The notes beneath the pieces are model-generated. The model did no database searches, had not been told where the DNA came from, and saw nothing but the letters and a program-made list of their open reading frames with translations. This document shows, piece after piece, positions 55,292 to 64,000 of a stretch of 64,000 bases of DNA. The stretch spans positions 1 to 64,000 of the forward strand of contig JAJNNY010000066.1 in assembly GCA_022453515.1 (NCBI GenBank), given 5' to 3'. The first letter of the stretch is position 1, and each line of letters begins with the position of its first letter. The stretch comes from Astrocystis sublimbata. Taxonomy: Eukaryota; Ascomycota; Sordariomycetes; Xylariales; Xylariaceae. The position numbers and the translations under genes are program-made.

Positions 55292-56644
55292 CTATCCATG
55301 GTTGACGCTGTTTGGATTTTCGCCAAGGTTTGTCTTGGACCCGATATTCAAGATCCAGTCAGGTATGGGAGGCGTCATCTTTCGCGCTTCGCTGCCTCCA
55401 TCCTCTCGTCGCAGAGAATCGCTGTTGAGGCTAGAGGTCGTTTGCATGCTCTCGTCGCTTCCTTGCCGGTTGAGAGGGCTCGATGAGCTCCGCATTCGGA
55501 CCACTGACTTAGCCATCAACCGACCGGCCTGGGGGGCTGCGATAACAACCGTGCCTGGAGTAGCTGCAGGTAGGGGCCCGGGAGAATCTGAGCGGAAAAG
55601 TGGATGGATGTTGAGCTCCGATTCCGGTGGCGTGACAGTGCGTGCCCGTTGGGTCCGTGTTGCAGGTGCTGGGCTATAACTTCTACCACGTTGTCGACCA
55701 CGTTTCGGAGGCTCCAGATCCAACGGGCAACCGGGACTCGGACTCCGGCTAGTAGTTGGGCTGGCAGGGATCGTCTCCAGAAACCGGCTGGCGATGGGCA
55801 AAGTCGTTTTTAAAACTAGTTGCCTGTGGCGTGGATCGACAGAGGAGGTGTCCCACGAGTCGAATCCGTCTTGCGAAGTGCCGCTCATCCGGTCTCGATA
55901 GCTGTTCGAGTCAAGAGAACTCACTCGCCGTCCGGAGAGTAACCGGGTCTTCGACCCCATGGGGCGCACCACGCTCGACACGGAACCCGCAAACGAGCTC
56001 ACACTCTCCGCTGCTGAACGTCCACTACTAGTTCCCGGGCGGCTGGCGAAGTCCGATGAATCCCTCTTGCTGATGCTGGTTTGCGACAGAGCGGGTTTGG
56101 TTCGCTCGTAGGGGACTGACTTGACACGCATAGTAATCTGAGGCGATAGCCGGCCTTCTTCGTTGGTGTGGAGGGAATGAGCCTTTCCGGAATTGGGCAG
56201 TCGGTACAGTACGTAATAAGCGACGGCGAAGAACAGCTGGCATAAACAGGCAAAGCCGAGGGCAAGGGCAGATCCAATAACTAGATTGATGGGATGAACG
56301 TTCGCAATATCTTTTGGTAGGTCGCTTGCTTTACCGACGACAATCAATAGAGCGACTGAGGCGACTGAGGCCAACGTGCTAACGACGAGGTCTGAAGCAA
56401 ACCATGCACTCCACAGGTCTCCCGAGCGGCGACCATTCGAACCACGTACGTAATTAGTGATCTTGGTAAGGAGAAGAACCAGCACAAATGCTTCAGCAAT
56501 GATTGCTATCACTGCTAGGACCCGTGCTGCGGGTGTAGAAGACCACGTTCCGGATGCGAGTACGAACTCTAGAACCAGTAGAATTGCCGTAGCTAGAAGG
56601 GCAACGAGGCCCAACGCGACGGGAAATATAGGGAAGCGTCTCAT
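55292..56644 (-). CDS. Fungal four-transmembrane protein with long Ser-rich cytosolic tail, function unknown
   Basis: Intronless, 450 aa, ATG at 56644 with A at -3. Four hydrophobic helices at the N-terminus (about 8-30, 41-61, 82-103, 120-147), a topology like MARVEL-type or sur7-like membrane proteins, though I recognise no defining motif. The remaining 300 residues form a hydrophilic tail rich in Ser, Arg and Pro, with many possible kinase sites (SRPGTSS, SRSPSPG, RGRSYSPAP, RMRSSSSPL) and a final conserved-looking block PIPDWILNIGS. The basic, Ser-rich tail suggests phosphorylation-controlled localisation (inference). The second intramembrane face is rich in small residues (ARVLAVIAIIAEAF). 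Composition, single long frame and the defined TM block support a real gene. The function is unknown. Confidence 0.8.
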   Translation of the reverse strand: MRRFPIFPVALGLVALLATAILLVLEFVLASGTWSSTPAARVLAVIAIIAEAFVLVLLLTKITNYVRGSNGRRSGDLWSAWFASDLVVSTLASVASVALLIVVGKASDLPKDIANVHPINLVIGSALALGFACLCQLFFAVAYYVLYRLPNSGKAHSLHTNEEGRLSPQITMRVKSVPYERTKPALSQTSISKRDSSDFASRPGTSSGRSAAESVSSFAGSVSSVVRPMGSKTRLLSGRRVSSLDSNSYRDRMSGTSQDGFDSWDTSSVDPRHRQLVLKTTLPIASRFLETIPASPTTSRSPSPGCPLDLEPPKRGRQRGRSYSPAPATRTQRARTVTPPESELNIHPLFRSDSPGPLPAATPGTVVIAAPQAGRLMAKSVVRMRSSSSPLNRQGSDESMQTTSSLNSDSLRREDGGSEARKMTPPIPDWILNIGSKTNLGENPNSVNHG

Positions 56645-57914
56645 GGTGAACGAGTTAACCTAGAGTCAAGAGTATATTTGGGTGAATGTCGTGACGCGAG
56701 ATCTCCCAGGCTCACGGTTGTCCAATATAGCGGCTACGCCGGCAGGCTTGAGGCGTGTAAGAATTACCAGTCGGAACGCGTATTCGGACTGTGTGTATTC
56801 CAGAATTGAGCATGCGCGGCTCGAGGGTATGAGCTGACCACGCCCAGTAAGACGTTTGGGCGTTGCCCAGTACCGGCAGGTCAAAGAGCCCTTGGAGCGA
56901 AACAGGGTGTCTGACAGAGTCTGGAGCCTTGAGGTTAAAAAAGCACCGAGAGCTTGAGGTGCTGGTAGACCCTCCTCAAAGTGGGATTGTAGCAACCCTG
57001 GGACAGGGAATGATTTGTTGACTTGAGACTGGATATGAGTGTAGTAGGTAATGGGAGCGTTGTCCATGTATCACGCCGAGGCCGAACCACACCAAGGCGC
57101 ATCGGCTGCGAGATCAGCGTAGCGCGGTGCTATTAGTCGAGTGTTGTTGACTACCAGTATAGAGAAGTATTACGGCAGGTATATCGACGCAGGAATGGAG
57201 TCGACAGATCGATGGTGAGTATGAGCGAAGGGGAACAGTTCAGATGGTGAGGGCGAATGCAAGTAGTAGCATGCCGTAACAGAAGTGACAATGAATGTGG
57301 ATGGCCTGCGTAGATGCAAAGCGAGCGTTGAAAGGTGTCGAGCTGCACGAACAGGCCCGGTAACCAGGGTTGGTCTTTGTATGGGCGTGGTGGTAAAGAG
57401 AGGCTGGAGTTGGCTAAAGGACAAGAGAAAGATGGTGGGCAGTATGGGGGTCGGCAAACGAAGCAAGTGAGGGTTGAGGGTTGAGGGCAAGGGCAAAGGT
57501 GAAGGTGAAGTGAGGATTGGAATACTCTTCTTGTGTGGGTTGCTTGTTTGTTTGTTGGTTGCTGCACTAGATGACTGACTAACCTAGCAGGCTCGGCAGG
57601 TTATACTACCCAGATGCTGGCTCAACTGGATCGATACACAGCAAGTGGGTGCTGCGGGTCATGTATACTATGGATCCCAGTGAGTAGGCTAAAGACAGAG
57701 AAACGACGTTGATGGGAGGGGATGGCCTGGCCTGGCCAGGATGGGATGGGATGGATGCGACGGGCTGAGAGGCGGACGCGTGGTACGGGAGTGGGATGGA
57801 GACGGCCACTTGCAGTCTCGTTCGCCTAGGGTGTTTCGCCATCGGTGTAGTTGCGTTCGAGCAGCACGCGAGTGAGGCCTGGCGAGCTGGTCTCCCCGAG
57901 CCGGCTCCTTGCGC

Positions 57915-57962
57915 GATTACCTACCTAGGTCTAGGTAGGTACCTAGCTCGCCTAGGTACCTT
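57915..57962. repeat. CCTAGGTA palindromic tract
   Basis: Nested CTACCTAGGT, CTAGGTAGGTACC and CGCCTAGGTACC units. Confidence 0.75.
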
Positions 57963-58325
57963 CTTGCTGTGGTGTAGTGCCCCCCCCGCCCTCCCGCACT
58001 GCGATCCACATCGGGTAGTGCCATCCCGGTCCAGGTACGCCAGGTAATCTAGGTAGTACCCACCCCACCCCACCACTCATTGGAACCCCTCGTACTTGCT
58101 GCACACTGAACAGATCCCCCTTGTTCCCGTCCTGCCGGGGCGCCTGGCAGGCCTTTCGACAGCCTGCGCCAGGATCATGCAGGTACAATCAGCTCGCGCC
58201 GACGAGGAACACAGAAAGATGAACCTGACGCCTGACAACGTCCGATTGGCTTGCTGGGCCGTCGGATCCCACCCCCCCTTGGCGTCTGCGGTGTGTTTTT
58301 CGCCAACCTTGGTGATACTTGCTGC

Positions 58326-58380
58326 CTAGGTACCTACCTACTTACCTACCTACTTACCTACCTACTTACCTACCTACTAT
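58326..58380. repeat. 12-bp tandem repeat CCTACCTACTTA, 3-4 copies, inside a CCTAGGTA tract
   Basis: It starts with CTAGGTACC and runs as three full 12-bp units plus a partial one. It looks like local slippage expansion of the CCTA word. Confidence 0.85.
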
Positions 58381-61300
58381 GGGAGGCACGCCTAAGTACA
58401 TAGGTAGCAATAGGTGAATTTTACTAGGTAGGTAAGAGACATTGTCAATATCGTAATTAATAAGTCGTCGGAAAAAAGAACAATCCTAGATACGTATCCA
58501 ATTAAGCGTATTTCATACACCTATATACAACATGTTAGGCAATTAGCAATTAGCAATCTGCATCCTTTCGTATGTGACGACGGTGTGCTTGTTTGCCGGC
58601 CGGGCTCAAGTCAGTGAACAGGGTGCTGCGAAAGAATGCCACTCACTGCCTACTCGTAGGTACGCTGAGGATGATGGTGGAGGCCCGTGTAAGCTGTTCC
58701 TACCTAAGTACCTACCTAGGTAGTCCTGATGCTATTCATATCCACCGTCATCCAGCTAGCTCCCTCCGGTTTCTGCACCGTTATAGCACAGCAAGGCTCT
58801 AATAAGATGGCTAGGGTACATACTATGCGCTAACTCTTTGAGATCGTTCCCTGCTAGGTACAATAACTGGACGTTTATATAGTTCTGCTATGATGTTTGT
58901 TTATGTTTTCATTTCGTCACATGATAACAGAATCTATTCATGCTTAGTTGGTTGCCTTGGGGATTTCTGCTATGGCCCATGTACCAAACAACACAATGAG
59001 ATACGAGTAGAACAGATTTAAGTGTATCGACGAGTCTTGTTTCAGGTTTCTCAGTTGATGATGGTGTTGAAGGGGCCTGTCCGCACTAACTCGTCACGAG
59101 TGAACAGCTGGCCAGCTGATTTGAGTATGAGATAGCCGGAGAGATGACCTCTACGGAGTAGGTTGTGTAGGTATACTGTAAGCTGAGATGCTGGTGAGAT
59201 TCCGGGTAGCTGTATGGCAACTCAGCATGCCCAGCTACTCGGGGGAATATTACTTAGTAGATCGGGGAATTTCCAGTTGCGCCATGATTGGCCAATACTG
59301 TCAGTAAGAGGAGATTTGACCAAAAAGAGACGATCTCACTGGGTCAAAGCGCGCAACTTAAGTGAGACCTACAGGGATAGTCCATGTACAGATATTTATA
59401 ACGTGCAAGTATAACCATAAGAAACATGGAAGAAACGAAACTTTGGCTCTCTACGTATAAAGAACATGGCTCAGGACTGTTATTTTTGCAACCTGGATGC
59501 TATTGCACATCATTTGGTCCAACAAGCAATAAGTAACAACTTCCATTCCTGTTTATGCGTCAAATTGACAGACTTAGAGAGGTGCCCTTCATTTGTTTCC
59601 GAGCCTTTTGGGCTAGTTATCTGTCCATAGCCACCGGCTTGACCGGCTCTCTCGTCTCTGTCTAGTACTCGAAGCGAAAAACGACCGTTGAAAATCCATA
59701 CCGCACTAGTAGGTAGGCGAGCGGAGCGCAGTAGTTCAAGCAAGTCTCATTGTCCTACATACTCGTACGAGTACTTCGGACATAGTAGACGATGTAATTC
59801 CACCCAGGCACGGCTAGGATCCTCCTTAATAATATCGCTCGGGCCTCTTACGTGAGATGGCGACATGACCAATGTACATGCCTCGCAATGGTAATCGTAA
59901 CGCGTCTCTACAGAACCCTTAACACTAGACCTACATAGTAACAATACATGTTTTCACATACCGATACCAATATTTCTGATTTCAAATGAGAAAGAACTCT
60001 ATGCGCTCCATGCGTGCTCTATTGAATTATTATTCATGGGAGCTTGCAGCACAACTGTCTCACAAGCTCACGGTGGTATTGAAACAGTCCAGCTATCAAA
60101 TTCGACCCAGAAGATCTGCGTCTACTATCTACTGTGGCGCAATGCAGGGGAAATCATGCTACATAATATGCTGAATGTCTCACAGTCTCAGCTCTGCACA
60201 ATAGAATACCAATCAAAAACGAAAGAGAAGGGCCTCAATCGTCATTCTCATTTCAGAGTGGTAAGACATTGAATAAACCTTACTCGCAAATGGCAGCCAA
60301 GACTAGTACAAACGAGACACCTCATAACTCGTGCTCTATTGTAGTATATCGCACGCGAGAGGACTAGTAGGAGTATGACAACTGCAACGACGCCAATGCT
60401 CGCGTCTTAGGCCGGTTCTTGTCCTCATCCTCGCTTTTTGCGGTCGGCTGTCGTTGTGCGCAAAGATCGCTTTGAGGGGATAAGAGCCAACTTTATCAAA
60501 CGGATCACCCGGGCTTGTCCCCGAGTTGCGGACAATGAAGAAGGCTGCCAAGCTAATGTCACAACAGGCAACATTCAACCGCGTTCGAGAACCAACATTG
60601 GACGGACGCGTCATAAATTGCATGGGCTTGTGCGCCCAATAGCAACTACCTCAGTCCTGAGGATGTCGGCTGCGTGGTAGTGCACACTATGTACGTAAAC
60701 CTGAGAGTAAGTAGCAGCAAATGTAACCGAAGCTATAGGATCCAACTTCGTGACCGACGTGAGCGATACATGATGAAATTGTCGCCTCACTTGAGGCTTC
60801 ATGACTGAGCAACATCAACACTCAAACACTGCGTATACACTTGCTCGCTCTCGGTCTACAACGCGAAGAGATGATAACGGCACCGATTGGCTTTGCAATG
60901 CTTCCCCGAGAGGGGTATAACATTGCAAGGTCCATGGCAGGTAAAAATCCTACCATGTCGGTCGGATTACCAGATGCAGCAACGAAACCACACGTGGAAA
61001 CGTGCCGTCGCATAGCACGGCGCACGTACGAGTAACTAGTCACTTACCACAGGGCCACAGGGCTTGTGGGGAAAACCCTCACGGGCCGAGACTGGTTTTT
61101 GTCGCAATGCCAACTGTCTGTGTGGGAGGACTGCCATCGTGACATACTCCCAAGGCATACACCCCGCAACGCCATGGAATCGAACTTGAAAGGCTACAAC
61201 ATATTTATGTACATGATGCAAGGCCGAGGGTAACCATTAAGTGACGATAGGCTGTGGCGCCCAATCGCATCTTGTCACTACACGTCTGCCAACGACCAAT

Positions 61301-63496
61301 GCATACATACCATGCCAGCGTAAGGCGAGCCCAGATTCTAGAGTCTGTTGCTGTTGATAAGAATAGCTCCCACTATTACCATACCTGATGCGGCATGCCT
61401 ACTCGTACACATTACAGTACATACACAACGAAGTACACAACAGTCATACAGTAAGTAAACAATCCTGTGCATGGGTCCTGATTGTTGAAAGCGTGGCCTG
61501 GCCCGATCTGAGGTCAGCCATGGTGGAATGGCCAAGGTTTCACGTGGCTTTCCCTGTCATTCCACACTTAATACAATTTCCGAAGGACCCGCGCAGGCAT
61601 TCTAGCAGCGATCACCTTTAGGTCCCGCGATATTTTTTCTCTTGGTTTTTTACTACCAGATCTTCTCGAAACATTCTACCACGCAGTGTTGTGTGGTCTG
61701 CATTCGGTGTCAATTAAAGGAGGGGCACATGCGGGAGTGCAGGAGAGGGAGAGGGGAGAGCGCAATCAAAGGCTGATGGATCATCACCTGCCGCTCCTCT
61801 TTTGGCTGACGAGCAAGTTCGCTGGTCTCCCGCGTCCAACATCAAGTCTACGAGTACTCCGCAGAGTCTACTAGTACAATTGCGACATGTTATCTGTACT
61901 ATAGCCAGTGCACAAGGTTGTGCCCTCAGCATCCTCGTATCGTAAGCGCCCTCGAACTCATTGCGACCAGTTCATAACTAGTCTACATCATGGAATGTGA
62001 TATATCGCCCTCCAATGTATTCCATATCTAGAAATACTTCTCGAAGCCAATGATACAGTCTCTAGTATGAGAAATATCCATTATCTATAAAATCGCTATC
62101 GCACGCTGCTTCTGTATTTCACCCAATATGTCTCAATATTGACTACATTACCTAGTATATGAAATTATGGCAGCTCTGCTGCATTCGTTAAGTAGGCATT
62201 CGACATGTTGAGTTCGGCCCATGGCTTCACATCTCCAGACTTCGCCTCAGACATTGCGCCACTCCCGCCTACTTGATCGACGATTAAGAATTTAGACAAT
62301 CCCCCTCAAAATGATGGTTCGATGACCGTACTATACTAAAGTAGTCGGAAAAGACTCCGGTGATGGTAGATCCTAGTGCTTGTCAAGAACTTTCACAACT
62401 CGTGACTGAAACAAGAATGGGTATCCTGTCCGACACTGAGACCCACTATCTGTTATCAACAAGGAATATGGAACTCATTTGCTGTCTTCTCCACGGCTAT
62501 CGTAGAACCCACGGGGACGGGTGACCAGAGCTGTGAGGGCGCCGAAGCTCAGACCTTCGCCATCATTGCAAACTCGCAAACTCGCTTAACAGCATCTGGT
62601 CTTGTTATTAGCACCGCCTCTCTTTCAAGACCTCTCAATCACGTCAATTTTTGCGCCTACCGCAGCCTGCAATTCCAATCTTCGAATACCGTCTTCATCA
62701 TGTCGTGATGATCAGTATCTCAGTTGTTTGTGTGTCCGTGTACGGGATACTCTTGCAACAATGCATGCTGACATATCAGTTGGTGATATAGTATATGTTG
62801 CGGGCGAATAACTCGACTCAGACGGCGTATGAGATGTCTGAAGATGTAAAGTGTCAACAAACAATAAAGTGGAGTGAGTAACAGCAAGAGCTCGATCAGT
62901 TCAGGAGTTCTCTCCTGTTTTCGCAAAACCCCACCTATGCGTGAGTATGGATCTACACGTGCATCAGGTGTGCCTGCAAGCGCACGGTCGTGCTACGAGC
63001 CTCACCGGTATCGCCTGATCCACCAGAAACAGAAACAGGTCTGTCTGTATGTCCTTATCGTGCAGTTTCCCGGTCTTTTTCTCAGTCTTGATGAGGGCCG
63101 ACATGGATTGACCGAGGCAAGCTTTTCATCCACATGGCTTCGTCAGAGTAAGGATATTATCGATAGTGAATGCGGCATTTACAATAGTCCGGCACATATT
63201 ACCACTCCATTTGAACAAAAAGCATCTGTTAACTGTGGTATGACGAAGAGTTCGAAACGATGACTAACATATGACTGTCGTCGACTCGTTAACGCCGCCG
63301 GACCATGAAGCGTCAGGCGATGTCCGATTCAGTTTTTTCGATCTGGATAACCGCCTTCACCCTACGATACTCTTGTAGATGCATTATTATGTCGATAATA
63401 TGCCCATTATCAACGTATAATACATGTAGCCCTGCAGCCATCAATGTTTACTCATAATAGACGTCAGCTTTTATACAACGGCAACAACAAAGCGAG

Positions 63497-63531
63497 AAAA
63501 AAAAAAAGGGGGGGGGGGGGGGGGGGGGGGG
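63497..63531 (+). repeat. A11 followed by G24 homopolymer
   Basis: Eleven A directly followed by 24 G. It is the longest homopolymer in the window. Its length is likely unstable or partly a sequencing artefact. Confidence 0.9.
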
Positions 63532-64000
63532 TCGGTGTTGTGATCGCCATACTACAGGTGTTAACTTTTCATTTACCATATCTCTCACACCTTTCAACTA
63601 TAGAGGACTTATTATACAGCTTCGTATAAGAACCACACTTGATTATTGATTTCGTTCAAACAATCGATAATGTCGCCAAGTAGGGTCTTCAGCTTGCGCT
63701 ATCCCACTTACAGGTCTGACAGGGCTGCTAACCAACAGGCGATATTACTCAGACATGGTTATGACGTGGTGCTACTGCTACTATCCCAATCGCACTTGAA
63801 AAGGGGGATACGAAGCATTCTGGCCCGCCAAGATGTACAACTTTCGAATTAATCAACAGTTCATGGTCTTGAGAGCACATCTCATGATTTGCCCTTGTGT
63901 ACCTAGGTAGATAGTGGAAGATGAAGACGAAGATACTGATACTGATATTAGGATATCGTACAGCGACAGGCTTTACATTGGTTTCCTGTTGATATCGCTC

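Larger units (their letters stand above)
56645..64000. other. Gene-poor region of about 7.3 kb to the right edge
   Basis: The first 500-900 bp are the promoter and leader of the four-TM gene (CT-rich in its sense near 57170-57550). Beyond that no frame exceeds about 140 codons, and none shows a domain, a signal peptide or splice-consistent continuation. It contains CCTAGGTA tracts (57915-57965, 58326-58380, 58700-58722), an A11G24 run (63497-63531) and a TACCTAGGTA near 63900. No tRNA, rRNA or intact transposon recognised; decayed repeats too diverged to read by eye are possible. Confidence 0.45.

Noticed and set aside
60336..60802. Possible pseudogene suggested by two adjacent minus-strand frames
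   Set aside because: The concatenated translation matches no family I recognise and has no splice signals that join the frames.

Overview
The window is nuclear DNA from a filamentous ascomycete (Pezizomycotina), most probably a Sordariomycete. The basis is short spliceosomal introns with GT(A/G)(A/C)G(T/C) donors and CTAAC-like branch sites, the gene content (full-length MDR-type ABC transporter, Bre1, Rad23, Puf3-type Pumilio protein, a DUF7729-like GPI protein, a fungal SARAF) and intergenic DNA studded with the palindromic CCTAGGTA/TACCTAGG low-complexity motif. No rRNA, tRNA, CRISPR array or intact transposon was recognised. Species cannot be fixed from the sequence.

Layout. 1-704 (-): 5' part of a peroxisomal enoyl-CoA isomerase, running off the left edge. 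1607-3121 (+): mitochondrial PP2C phosphatase (pyruvate dehydrogenase phosphatase type). 3453-5353 (-): six-exon Rossmann-fold NAD(P) reductase/epimerase. 6822-9440 (-): Puf3-type RNA-binding protein. About 9.5-17.2 kb: gene-poor, repeat-rich. 17229-17801 (+): small single-pass membrane protein. 18926-19321 (-): small secreted double-psi beta-barrel protein. 22600-23493 (+): classical SDR. 24003-27221 (-): GPI13/PIG-O ethanolamine-phosphate transferase. 29457-31117 (-): GPI-anchored DUF7729-like cell-surface protein. 31.1-35.7 kb: gene-poor. 35751-40009 (-): ABCB/MDR1-type transporter. 43218-44276 (+): SARAF. 44706-47373 (-): Bre1 E3 ligase. 48876-50882 (+): TFIIIB subunit Bdp1, divergent from BRE1. 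52291-54210 (-): Rad23. 55292-56644 (-): four-TM fungal protein. 56.7-64.0 kb: no gene seen.

Most genes are housekeeping or cell-surface genes and form no cluster. Two themes recur: mitochondrial or peroxisomal metabolism with its regulation (enoyl-CoA isomerase, PP2C, Puf3) and surface or secretory functions (GPI13, GPI-anchored protein, DPBB protein, SARAF, ABC pump). Exon structures were built by hand from reading-frame continuity and splice motifs. For SDR, ABC, BRE1, BDP1, RAD23 and the DUF7729 gene the joined coding length is an exact multiple of three, which supports the models. The least certain parts are the 5' ends of the Puf and reductase genes. I found no convincing undescribed system. 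The points most worth checking are a sharp 53-bp intron length class, a GC-AG intron in BDP1, an 18-bp first coding exon in RAD23, a (QQQE)n minisatellite in a gene desert, and the strictly intergenic CCTAGG palindromes.
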